22,374 nucleotides of DNA from JANOBJ01 sp031411575 (GTDB taxonomy: Bacteria > Pseudomonadota > Gammaproteobacteria > Burkholderiales > Burkholderiaceae_C): the NCBI GenBank assembly GCA_031411575.1, contig JANOBJ010000311.1:1-22374 (forward strand), in the 5' to 3' direction. The notes beneath the pieces were generated by a model. That model was not told where the DNA came from and searched no databases. It saw only the letters and a list, made by a program, of their open reading frames with translations. The position numbers were made by a program, and so were the translations under genes. Each line of letters opens with the position of its first letter. Positions within the stretch are counted from its first letter, which is position 1. Positions 1 to 7,437 of this stretch are shown here, one piece after another.

Positions 1-554
1 AGATCTACTCGGTCAGCGGCGACGTCGAATTGCCGGGCAACTACGAAGTGCCGATGGGCACGCCTTTCAGCAAGCTGCTCGAGATCGCCGGTGGCGTGCG
101 CAAGGGCCGTCAGCTCAAGGCGGTGATCCCTGGCGGATCGTCGTCGCCGGTACTGCCGGCCAAGATCATGATGGATTGCACGATGGACTACGACTCCATC
201 GCCAAGGCGGGATCGATGCTGGGTTCAGGCGCCGTGATCGTGATGGATGACAGTCGCTGCATGGTCGAGTCGCTCAAGCGACTGTCCTATTTCTACATGC
301 ACGAGTCGTGTGGCCAGTGCACCCCCTGCCGCGAGGGCACGGGCTGGTTGTGGCGTCTGGTGGACAAGGTTCATCGCGGCGAGGGCAAGCCCAGTGACAT
401 GGACCTGCTGAACTCGGTGGCCGACAACATCCAGGGCCGCACGATTTGTGCGCTGGGCGATGCGGCGGCCATGCCGGTGCGCGCGATGATCAAGCATTTC
501 CGGCATGAATTCGAGGCCATGATCAAGCAGCCGCAGGCCGTCGCGCCCGTGTGA
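1..554 (+). CDS. nuoF: NADH-quinone oxidoreductase subunit F, 3' part (complex I, NADH-binding subunit)
   Basis: This is the C-terminal 183 codons of NuoF; the gene begins upstream of the window and the first complete codon is at base 3. NuoF holds the FMN and NADH sites of complex I and the [4Fe-4S] cluster N3, which passes electrons from FMN to the NuoG relay. The visible part opens with SVSGDVELPGNYEVP, typical of the NuoF SLBB region. The N3 cluster motif follows, SCGQCTPCREGTGW, with the fourth cysteine in the later TICALGDAAAMP stretch. All four cluster cysteines are present. The TGA stop (552-554) is 17 bases before the chosen nuoG ATG. The gene is the first visible member of a + strand nuo operon. 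The assignment is secure; only the missing 5' part limits it. Confidence 0.97.
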   Translation, partial: IYSVSGDVELPGNYEVPMGTPFSKLLEIAGGVRKGRQLKAVIPGGSSSPVLPAKIMMDCTMDYDSIAKAGSMLGSGAVIVMDDSRCMVESLKRLSYFYMHESCGQCTPCREGTGWLWRLVDKVHRGEGKPSDMDLLNSVADNIQGRTICALGDAAAMPVRAMIKHFRHEFEAMIKQPQAVAPV

Positions 555-571
555 GCGCAGGACAAGAACAT

Positions 572-2689
572 ATGGTTGAAATCGAACTCGACGGTCAAAA
601 AGTACAGGTTGCCGAGGGCAGCCTGGTCATGCAGGCAGCCGAAAAGGCGGGCACCTACATTCCCCATTTCTGCTACCACAAGAAGCTGTCGATCGCGGCC
701 AACTGCCGCATGTGCCTGGTGGACATCGAGAAGGCGCCAAAGCCGATGCCCGCCTGCGCCACACCGGTGACGCAGGGCATGATCGTGCGCACCAAGAGCG
801 ACAAAGCCATCAAAGCGCAGCAGTCGGTGAGGGAGGTCCTGCTGATCAACCATCCGCTGGATTTCCCGATTTGCGACCAGGGTGGCGAGTGCCAGTTGCA
901 GGATCTGGCGGTGGGCTATGGGGGCTCGTCGTCCCGGTATGAAGAAGAAAAGCGCACCGTCCCCGTGAAGGATGTCGGCCCGCTGATCTCCATGCAAGAG
1001 ATGACCCGCTGCATCCATTGCACCCGTTGCGTGCGCTTTGGCCAGGAAGTGGCGGGCGTGATGGAACTCGGCATGATCCACCGTGGCGAACACTCCGAGA
1101 TCACCACGGTACTCAATGACACGGTCGATTCCGAGTTGTCGGGCAACATGATTGATATCTGCCCGGTCGGTGCACTCACCAGCAAGCCGTTTCGCTACAG
1201 CGCCCGCACCTGGGAGTTGAGCCGCCGCAAATCGGTCAGCCCGCATGATTCAACCGGCGCCAACGTGGTGGTGCAGGTCAAGAACCACAAGGTCATGCGC
1301 GTGGTGCCACTGGAAAACGAGGCTGTCAACGAATGCTGGATCGCCGACCGCGACCGCTTCTCGTATGAGGCACTGAACGGCCCCGAACGCCTCACGACGC
1401 CCATGCTCAAGCAGGGCGGCGAATGGAAGACGGTCGATTGGCAGACGGCGCTGGAATACGTGGCCAATGGCCTCAAGCACATTCACGCTGACCACGGTGC
1501 CCAGAGCATCGGCACGCTGGCCAGCCCGCACAGCACGCTGGAAGAGCTGTACCTCGCCGGTACCCTGATGCGTGGCCTGGGTAGCGGCAACATCGACTAT
1601 CGCCTGCGCAACGCCGAGTTCGCACCCCACGAGGGTGTGCGCCACCTGGGTACCTCGATCGCGTCACTGTCTCAGCTGCAGCGGGTACTGGTGGTGGGTT
1701 CCAACCTGCGCAAGGACCATCCGCTGTTTGCGCAGCGAATTCGGCAGGCGGTCCGCAAGGGTGGGTCATTGTCTGCTATGAATTCAGTAGCATATGACTG
1801 GGCCATGCCGGTGGCGAACACGCTGCTGTCGCCGGCCGGTTCTTGGGTGCAGGCGCTTGCTGATGTGGCCGCGGCAGTTGCCGCAGAGAACGGCATTGCG
1901 TCCCCCGCTGCCGGTACGGTGACCGATGTCGCGAAGGCTATCGCGAAGTCGCTGCTGGGTGGCGAACGCAAGGCGATCTTGCTCGGCAACGCTGCGGCAC
2001 ACCACGCCAGCGCAGCGAGTTTGCTGGCCCTGGCCAACTGGCTGGGAGCGCAGACTGGCGCCACCGTGGGCTACCTGACCGAGGCGGCCAACACAGTCGG
2101 TGCGCAGCTGGCGGGCGCGCTGCCGGATGCAGGTGGCCTGGACGCCGGTCAAATGCTGTCGGGCAGCCTCAAGGCGGCCGTGTTGTTGAATACCGAACCC
2201 GAATTCGACGCAGCCGGCGGCGCGCGCGCGATGGCGGCACTGAACACGGCGCAAATGGTGGTGACGCTCAGCCCGTTCAAGGCCAACCTGTCGTTCAGCG
2301 ATGTGTTGCTGCCCATCGCGCCGTTCACCGAAACGGCGGGCACGTTTGTCAATGCCGAAGGCCGCGCGCAGAGTTTTCACGGCGTCGTGCGGCCACTGGG
2401 TGAAACACGGCCCGCGTGGAAAGTGCTGCGCGTGCTGGGCTCCATGCTGGGTCTGCCCGGCTTCGACGCCGAGACGGTGGAAGACGTTCGGGCGCTGGCC
2501 CTGCCGGCCGATGTGTCCAGCCTGCTGTCCAACGCCACCCAGGCGGCGATCGATCTGTCGGCCAAGGGCGGCGAGCCCTGCACCGGCGCGATCTACCAGC
2601 TCGACAGTCTGGTTCGTCGCGCCCCCTCGCTGCAGCTCACTGCCGATGCGCGGCACGCTGCGCACGCGCTTGAAGAGGTGCCCGCATGA
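572..2689 (+). CDS. nuoG: NADH-quinone oxidoreductase subunit G (complex I iron-sulfur subunit)
   Basis: NuoG, 705 residues, carries several iron-sulfur clusters of the peripheral arm of complex I. The N-terminal ferredoxin-like part has the N1b cysteines C34, C45, C48 and C62. Cluster N4 has C147, C150, C153 and C197 (CIHCTRC ... CPVG). The rest is a molybdopterin-oxidoreductase-like domain. Cluster N5 normally uses His-x3-Cys-x2-Cys-x5-Cys; here it reads H94-x3-F98-x2-C101-x5-C107, so one ligand is missing. No extra N7 motif is seen, as is usual outside the E. coli/Thermus type. I chose ATG 572 (MVEIELDGQKVQV, the usual NuoG start, with AGGA nine bases upstream) over GTG 551, which overlaps the nuoF stop and has no ribosome-binding site. 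The stop overlaps nuoH as ATGA. A 19-bp palindrome of the dispersed family lies at codons 409-414. Confidence 0.95.
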   Translation: MVEIELDGQKVQVAEGSLVMQAAEKAGTYIPHFCYHKKLSIAANCRMCLVDIEKAPKPMPACATPVTQGMIVRTKSDKAIKAQQSVREVLLINHPLDFPICDQGGECQLQDLAVGYGGSSSRYEEEKRTVPVKDVGPLISMQEMTRCIHCTRCVRFGQEVAGVMELGMIHRGEHSEITTVLNDTVDSELSGNMIDICPVGALTSKPFRYSARTWELSRRKSVSPHDSTGANVVVQVKNHKVMRVVPLENEAVNECWIADRDRFSYEALNGPERLTTPMLKQGGEWKTVDWQTALEYVANGLKHIHADHGAQSIGTLASPHSTLEELYLAGTLMRGLGSGNIDYRLRNAEFAPHEGVRHLGTSIASLSQLQRVLVVGSNLRKDHPLFAQRIRQAVRKGGSLSAMNSVAYDWAMPVANTLLSPAGSWVQALADVAAAVAAENGIASPAAGTVTDVAKAIAKSLLGGERKAILLGNAAAHHASAASLLALANWLGAQTGATVGYLTEAANTVGAQLAGALPDAGGLDAGQMLSGSLKAAVLLNTEPEFDAAGGARAMAALNTAQMVVTLSPFKANLSFSDVLLPIAPFTETAGTFVNAEGRAQSFHGVVRPLGETRPAWKVLRVLGSMLGLPGFDAETVEDVRALALPADVSSLLSNATQAAIDLSAKGGEPCTGAIYQLDSLVRRAPSLQLTADARHAAHALEEVPA
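1774..1792 (+). repeat. Short palindromic repeat inside nuoG (TGCTA/TAGCA family, copy 1)
   Basis: TGCTATGAATTCAGTAGCA: 5-bp arms TGCTA/TAGCA around an AT-rich core that contains GAATTC. It is read as A-M-N-S-V-A (codons 409-414) in a variable linker of the NuoG C-terminal domain. It matches five other 19-bp sites in this window in spacing, arms and codon phase. I see no second stem-loop beside this copy, so it is a short form or a chance match to the family. Confidence 0.6.
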
Positions 2690-3768
2690 TCGACTCGATC
2701 TACGGCTTCGGCCAGGGACTGGTCGGCGCGGGCTGGTGGTCGGGCGGCGCGTGGCCGGTGCTGTGGACCCTGATCAAGATCGTTCTGGTGGTCTTGCCGC
2801 TGATGGGCTGTGTGGCTTACCTGACCCTGTGGGAACGCAAGGCGATAGGCTGGATGCAGATTCGCCTGGGCCCGAATCGAGTGGGGCCGCTTGGTCTGCT
2901 GCAGCCGATTGCGGACGCGCTCAAGCTGCTCACCAAGGAAATCATTGTTCCGGCTGCGGCCAACAAGGGCCTGTTCTTCCTGGGGCCGATCATGACCATC
3001 ATGCCGGCGCTGGCGGCGTGGGTGGCCGTGCCGTTTGGTCCTGATGTGGCGCTGGCCAACATCAATGCCGGTTTGCTGTTCATCATGGCCATCACCTCGA
3101 TGGAGGTGTACGGGGTCATCATCGCCGGCTGGGCGTCCAACTCCAAGTACGCATTTCTTGGCGCCTTGCGCGCGTCGGCTCAGATGGTGAGCTACGAAAT
3201 CGCCATGGGCTTCTGCCTGGTGGTGGTGCTGATGGTGTCGGCCAGCCTCAACATGACCGACATCGTGCTGGGACAGGACAAGGGCTATTTCGCCAGTATC
3301 GGCCTCAGTTTTCTCTCGTGGAACTGGTTGCCGCTGCTGCCGATTTTCGTGGTCTACATCATCTCGGGTATCGCCGAAACCAACCGTCATCCATTTGACG
3401 TGGTCGAGGGTGAGTCAGAGATTGTGGCGGGCCACATGGTCGAGTACTCGGGCATGGCGTTTGCCATGTTCTTCCTGGCCGAGTACGCCAACATGATCCT
3501 GATCTCGGTGCTGGCCGCGATCATGTTCCTGGGCGGCTGGTTGTCGCCGATCGACAGTGTCTTCTTCAACTGGATTCCCGGCTGGATCTGGCTCGGCCTC
3601 AAGACCTTCGTGGTGGTCACCATGTTCCTCTGGGTGCGGGCTACATTCCCCCGCTTCCGGTATGACCAGATCATGCGCCTGGGCTGGAAGATTTTCATTC
3701 CCGTCACCTTGGTGTGGCTGGTCGTCGTGGGGCTGTGGATGCAGACCCCTTTCAACATCTGGAAGTAG
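2686..3768 (+). CDS. nuoH: NADH-quinone oxidoreductase subunit H (quinone-site membrane subunit)
   Basis: NuoH, 360 residues, is the multi-helix membrane subunit of complex I that forms much of the ubiquinone cavity and links the peripheral and membrane arms. Recognisable conserved pieces are LTLWERKAIGWMQIRLGPNR, GLLQPIADALKLLTKE, the loop ASAQMVSYEIAMG, and the acidic ETNRHPFDVVEGESEIVAGH motif near the quinone channel. Many hydrophobic helices separate these loops, and the length is normal. The ATG overlaps the nuoG stop (ATGA, 2686-2689), which suggests translational coupling. The TAG stop is followed at once by AGGAG, the ribosome-binding site of nuoI. Nothing unusual is seen. Confidence 0.97.
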   Translation: MIDSIYGFGQGLVGAGWWSGGAWPVLWTLIKIVLVVLPLMGCVAYLTLWERKAIGWMQIRLGPNRVGPLGLLQPIADALKLLTKEIIVPAAANKGLFFLGPIMTIMPALAAWVAVPFGPDVALANINAGLLFIMAITSMEVYGVIIAGWASNSKYAFLGALRASAQMVSYEIAMGFCLVVVLMVSASLNMTDIVLGQDKGYFASIGLSFLSWNWLPLLPIFVVYIISGIAETNRHPFDVVEGESEIVAGHMVEYSGMAFAMFFLAEYANMILISVLAAIMFLGGWLSPIDSVFFNWIPGWIWLGLKTFVVVTMFLWVRATFPRFRYDQIMRLGWKIFIPVTLVWLVVVGLWMQTPFNIWK

Positions 3769-3780
3769 AGGAGCCGCCCC

Positions 3781-4302
3781 ATGTCCGCCCCGACTTCAGC
3801 GCTGGCCTCTCCTGCGTTTTCGCTCAAGGACTTTCTGTCCAGCTTCATGCTGGTGGAACTGTTCAAGGGCTTGGCGCTGACCGGCAAATACGCGTTCCGC
3901 CGCAAGATCACGGTGCAGTTTCCGGAGGAGAAAACGCCCATGTCGCCACGTTTTCGTGGCCTGCACGCGCTGCGCCGCTACGAAAACGGCGAAGAGCGCT
4001 GCATTGCCTGCAAGCTGTGCGAGGCCGTATGTCCGGCACTGGCGATCACGATCGAGAGTGAAGTGCGCGACGACGGTTCGCGCCGCACCACGCGCTACGA
4101 CATCGACCTGACCAAGTGCATTTTCTGCGGGTTTTGCGAAGAAAGCTGCCCGGTCGACTCCATCGTCGAAACCCATATTTTTGAGTACCACGGCGAGAAG
4201 CGGGGCGACCTGTACTTCACCAAGGAAATGCTGCTGGCGGTTGGCGACCGCTACGAAACCGAGATTGCCGCGGCCAAAGCCGCAGATGCCAAGTACCGCT
4301 GA
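3781..4302 (+). CDS. nuoI: NADH-quinone oxidoreductase subunit I (2x[4Fe-4S] ferredoxin subunit)
   Basis: NuoI, 173 residues, holds clusters N6a and N6b, which carry electrons from NuoG to N2 and the quinone site. The two ferredoxin motifs are intact: C74-x2-C77-x2-C80-x3-C84-P and C113-x2-C116-x2-C119-x3-C123-P. An N-terminal amphipathic stretch (about residues 13-40, SLKDFLSSFMLVELFKGLAL) fits the membrane-surface anchor of the family. The start at 3781 has AGGAG about eight bases upstream (3768-3772), overlapping the nuoH stop. Thirty-three bases separate it from nuoJ. The identification is secure. Confidence 0.97.
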   Translation: MSAPTSALASPAFSLKDFLSSFMLVELFKGLALTGKYAFRRKITVQFPEEKTPMSPRFRGLHALRRYENGEERCIACKLCEAVCPALAITIESEVRDDGSRRTTRYDIDLTKCIFCGFCEESCPVDSIVETHIFEYHGEKRGDLYFTKEMLLAVGDRYETEIAAAKAADAKYR

Positions 4303-4335
4303 GCGCGGACGTCGCGCCCGAACAAGAAACAATTC

Positions 4336-4995
4336 ATGGACGTCAAGACTGGTCTTTTTTATCTGTTTTCGGCTGTATTGCTGTTTGCAGCCTTCCGTGT
4401 GATCACCGCCCGCAACCCCGTGTATGCGGCGCTGTATCTGGTGCTGGCGTTTTTCCAGGCGGCGGCGGTGTGGATCCTGCTGAAGGCTGAATTCCTCGCC
4501 ATCACCCTGGTGCTGGTGTACGTGGGTGCCGTGATGGTGCTGTTCCTGTTCGTGGTGATGATGCTGGACATCAACCTCGACGGCATCCGCCAAGGCTTCT
4601 GGAAGCACTTTCCACTTGCCGCAACCATTGGCGCGCTGATTGCGCTGGAGATGGCCGCGGTGTTGATGGGCGGCTTCCGGTTGACGGAAGAGCCGAAAAC
4701 CGTCGTCGCAGCGGGCCAAGCCGCGTCACAGGTGTCCAACACCAAGGAACTCGGCAAGCTGCTGTACACGCAGTATCTGTATCCGCTCGAAATTGCAGCC
4801 GTGATCCTGCTGGTGGCCATCATCGCGGCCATTGCCCTCACCTTGCGCGAACGCAAGGACAGCAAGTACGTCAACCCGGCCGATCAGGTGCGGGTGCGCG
4901 CCCGCGACCGGATGCAGGTGGTGAGGATGGATGCTACTAGAACGATAGCATCAGAAGTCCAGCCGACGCCGACCCCGCCGGAGAAAAGCGCATGA
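4336..4995 (+). CDS. nuoJ: NADH-quinone oxidoreductase subunit J (membrane subunit)
   Basis: NuoJ, 219 residues, is a small membrane subunit of complex I with about five helices, next to NuoK and NuoH. Diagnostic stretches are RNPVYAALYLVLAFFQAAAV and LVYVGAVMVLFLFVVMMLDI, followed by the last helix IAAVILLVAIIAAIALTLRE. After about residue 175 comes a hydrophilic tail. Within it, codons 200-205 (A-T-R-T-I-A) are encoded by a palindromic repeat, and the protein ends in a Pro/Thr-rich tail. The tail is the variable end of this family, so the repeat probably does no harm. The ribosome-binding site is weak (AAGAAAC region). The stop overlaps the nuoK start as ATGA (4992-4995). Confidence 0.95.
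   Translation: MDVKTGLFYLFSAVLLFAAFRVITARNPVYAALYLVLAFFQAAAVWILLKAEFLAITLVLVYVGAVMVLFLFVVMMLDINLDGIRQGFWKHFPLAATIGALIALEMAAVLMGGFRLTEEPKTVVAAGQAASQVSNTKELGKLLYTQYLYPLEIAAVILLVAIIAAIALTLRERKDSKYVNPADQVRVRARDRMQVVRMDATRTIASEVQPTPTPPEKSA
4930..4952 (+). repeat. Short palindromic repeat in nuoJ tail (TGCTA/TAGCA family, copy 2)
   Basis: The 19-bp core TGCTACTAGAACGATAGCA (4932-4950) is extended outward to 7-bp arms GATGCTA/TAGCATC around a 9-base middle. It encodes D-A-T-R-T-I-A-S. It uses AGA and ATA codons, rare in the surrounding GC-rich genes, which supports an inserted origin. It is nearly identical to the miaA copy (TGCTACTAAAACAATAGCA). It lies about 40 bases upstream of the nuoK start, so a hairpin in mRNA here could affect the nuoJ/nuoK boundary, but no such effect is shown. 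Confidence 0.7.
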
Positions 4996-5300
4996 CATTG
5001 ACACTGGGACATTTTTTGTCGCTGGGCGCGATGTTGTTCGCGCTATCAGTGATCGGCATCTTCCTCAACCGCAAGAACCTGATCGTCCTGCTGATGGCCA
5101 TCGAGCTCATGCTGCTGGCCGTCAACATGAATTTTGTGGCGTTTTCGTACTACCTCGGCGACATGCACGGCCAGGTGTTCGTGTTTTTCATCCTCACGGT
5201 GGCCGCCGCTGAATCCGCCATCGGCCTTGCCATTCTGGTGCTGCTGTTCCGCAACAAGTCGAGCATCAATGTCGATGAGCTCAATACGCTCAAAGGCTGA
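4992..5300 (+). CDS. nuoK: NADH-quinone oxidoreductase subunit K (antiporter-like membrane subunit)
   Basis: NuoK, 102 residues, has three membrane helices and resembles MrpC of Na+/H+ antiporters; it takes part in proton translocation. The two buried glutamates known from the family are visible in LLMAIELMLLAVNMNFVAF and in LTVAAAESAIGLAILVLLFR. The length is exactly typical. The start overlaps the nuoJ stop (ATGA), and a GGAG sits about ten bases upstream (4979-4982), inside the end of nuoJ. Nothing odd is seen. Confidence 0.97.
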   Translation: MTLTLGHFLSLGAMLFALSVIGIFLNRKNLIVLLMAIELMLLAVNMNFVAFSYYLGDMHGQVFVFFILTVAAAESAIGLAILVLLFRNKSSINVDELNTLKG

Positions 5301-5324
5301 GCAGGCCCCAAGAAGACCCACACC

Positions 5325-7367
5325 ATGAGCGCAACGCTTTCTGCTTCCACCCTGCTGGCTGTGCCGCTGGCGCCATTGGCCGGCGCCATTCTTGCCGGCA
5401 TCTTCGGCACCACCTTCGGCGGCAACTGGCTCGGCCGCCGCCTGAGCCACACCCTGACCATCCTGGGCGTCCTGGTTGCGTTCATCCTGTCCGCCATGAC
5501 GCTCAAGAGCGTGGCCATGGATGGCGCGCGCTTCAATGAGACGCTTTACACCTGGATGGTGGTCGGTGGTCTCAAGATGGAAGTTGGTTTCCTGGTGGAT
5601 GGCCTGACAGCCATGATGATGTGCGTGGTGACATTCGTGTCGCTGATGGTGCACATCTACACCATTGGCTACATGGAAGAGGACGACGGATACAACCGCT
5701 TCTTTGCCTACATCTCGCTGTTCACCTTCTCCATGCTGATGCTCGTCATGAGCAACAACATGCTGCAGTTGTTCTTCGGCTGGGAAGCGGTGGGTCTGGT
5801 GTCCTATCTGCTGATCGGCTTCTGGTTCAACAAGCCCTCTGCCATCTTCGCCAACATGAAGGCGTTTCTGGTCAATCGGGTGGGCGACTTCGGCTTCATT
5901 CTGGGCATTGGCCTCATCGCTGCCTATGCCGGCACCCTGAACTACGTGGAAGCTTTCGCCAAAGGCAGTGAGCTGGCCAAGCTGACTTTTCCCGGTACGG
6001 AGTGGATGCTGATCACGGTGATCTGCATCTGCCTGTTCATCGGCGCGATGGGCAAGTCGGCGCAGTTTCCGCTGCACGTCTGGCTGCCGGATTCGATGGA
6101 AGGCCCCACGCCGATTTCGGCGCTGATCCACGCGGCCACCATGGTCACGGCGGGTATCTTCATGGTGGCGCGCATGTCGCCGCTGTACGAGCTGTCCGAT
6201 ACCGCGCTGAGCTTCATCCTGGTGATCGGCGCGATCACTGCGCTGTTCATGGGTTTCCTGGGCATCATCCAGAACGACATCAAGCGCGTGGTGGCGTACT
6301 CCACGCTGTCGCAACTCGGCTACATGACGGTCGCGCTGGGCGCTTCCGCGTACTCGGTGGCCGTGTTTCATCTGATGACGCACGCCTTTTTCAAGGCGCT
6401 GCTGTTCCTGGCGGCGGGCTCGGTCATCATCGGCATGCACCACAACCAGGACATCCGCTGGATGGGCGGCGTGCGCAAGTACATGCCAATCACCTGGATC
6501 ACCTCGCTGCTTGGTTCGCTGGCCTTGATCGGAACACCGTTTTTTGCGGGGTTCTACTCCAAGGACAGCATCATCGAAGCCGTGCACGAAAGCCACCTGG
6601 CGGGCGCCGGGTTTGCACATTTTGCGGTGCTGGCGGGGGTGTTTGTCACGGCGTTCTACTCGTTTCGCATGTACTTCCTGGTGTTCCACGGCAAGGAGCG
6701 CTATGACCAGAACCCGGAGCATCACCATGACGGGCATCACGACGATCATGGCCACGGTGACCACCATGGCAAAGCAGAACACCACGAACCGCATGAGTCG
6801 CCGTGGGTGGTGACGGCGCCGCTGCTGCTGCTCGCCGTGCCATCCGTGGTGATTGGATTCATGACCATCCAGCCCATGCTGTTTGGTGAGTTTTTCAAGG
6901 ATGCGATCGTTGTCAACGCGGCCCAACACCCCGCGATGGCAGAGATGGCCAAGGTTTTCCACGGCCCCGTGCAGATGGCGATGCACGCCCTCACCACGGC
7001 GCCGTTCTGGCTCGCACTGTCTGGCGTGGCGCTCGCCTACTACCTGTACATGGTGAACCCAGCGTTGCCGGCGGCTATCCAGCGGCGCGTCCAGCCGCTG
7101 TACACGCTGCTCGACAACAAGTACTACATGGACTGGTTCAACGAGAACATTCTGGCGCGCGGCGCCCGGGGGCTTGGCATGGGCCTGTGGAAAGGTGGCG
7201 ACCAGGCGGTAATCGACGGACTGCTGGTCAATGGGTCGTGGAAGGTCGTGCGCTGGGTGTCTGGCGTGGTCCGCTGGTTCCAGTCGGGCTACATCTACCA
7301 CTATGCACTGGTGATGATCGTGGGCGTGTTCGTGTTGATGACCTATTTTGTCTGGCTGAACAAATGA
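5325..7367 (+). CDS. nuoL: NADH-quinone oxidoreductase subunit L (distal proton-pumping subunit)
   Basis: NuoL, 680 residues, is the most distal antiporter-like subunit of the complex I membrane arm and has the long lateral helix at its C-terminus. Conserved pieces include FFGWEAVGLVSYLLIGFW, GKSAQFPLHVWLPDSMEGPT, ALIHAATMVTAG, NDIKRVVAYSTLSQLGYM and THAFFKALLFLAAGSVIIG. A loop at residues 465-491 is very rich in histidine (12 His in 27, mixed with Asp, Glu and Gly), between SFRMYFLVFHGKERY and the helix beginning PWVVTAPLLLL. His-rich loops at this place occur in betaproteobacterial NuoL as I remember them. The gene is 24 bases after nuoK and 70 bases before nuoM. Confidence 0.97.
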   Translation: MSATLSASTLLAVPLAPLAGAILAGIFGTTFGGNWLGRRLSHTLTILGVLVAFILSAMTLKSVAMDGARFNETLYTWMVVGGLKMEVGFLVDGLTAMMMCVVTFVSLMVHIYTIGYMEEDDGYNRFFAYISLFTFSMLMLVMSNNMLQLFFGWEAVGLVSYLLIGFWFNKPSAIFANMKAFLVNRVGDFGFILGIGLIAAYAGTLNYVEAFAKGSELAKLTFPGTEWMLITVICICLFIGAMGKSAQFPLHVWLPDSMEGPTPISALIHAATMVTAGIFMVARMSPLYELSDTALSFILVIGAITALFMGFLGIIQNDIKRVVAYSTLSQLGYMTVALGASAYSVAVFHLMTHAFFKALLFLAAGSVIIGMHHNQDIRWMGGVRKYMPITWITSLLGSLALIGTPFFAGFYSKDSIIEAVHESHLAGAGFAHFAVLAGVFVTAFYSFRMYFLVFHGKERYDQNPEHHHDGHHDDHGHGDHHGKAEHHEPHESPWVVTAPLLLLAVPSVVIGFMTIQPMLFGEFFKDAIVVNAAQHPAMAEMAKVFHGPVQMAMHALTTAPFWLALSGVALAYYLYMVNPALPAAIQRRVQPLYTLLDNKYYMDWFNENILARGARGLGMGLWKGGDQAVIDGLLVNGSWKVVRWVSGVVRWFQSGYIYHYALVMIVGVFVLMTYFVWLNK

Positions 7368-7437
7368 CTTTGCGGCAGCAGGCGCGTCGCGAGAGGCGGC
7401 GGGCAGGGCCTCGAACTGAAAAGAGAGAACAAAGAAA

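Noticed and set aside
551..571. GTG 551 as nuoG start (GTGA overlap with the nuoF stop)
   Set aside because: It adds seven residues that NuoG proteins do not have and lacks a ribosome-binding site; ATG 572 gives the usual MVEIELDG start.
671..689. TGCTACCACAAGAAGCTGT as another palindrome copy
   Set aside because: Only the left arm matches, and the bases encode the conserved CYHKKLS of NuoG, so the codons explain it.
5040..5056. GCGCTATCAGTGATCGGC in nuoK as another palindrome copy
   Set aside because: The right arm does not match and the residues ALSVIG belong to a normal NuoK helix.
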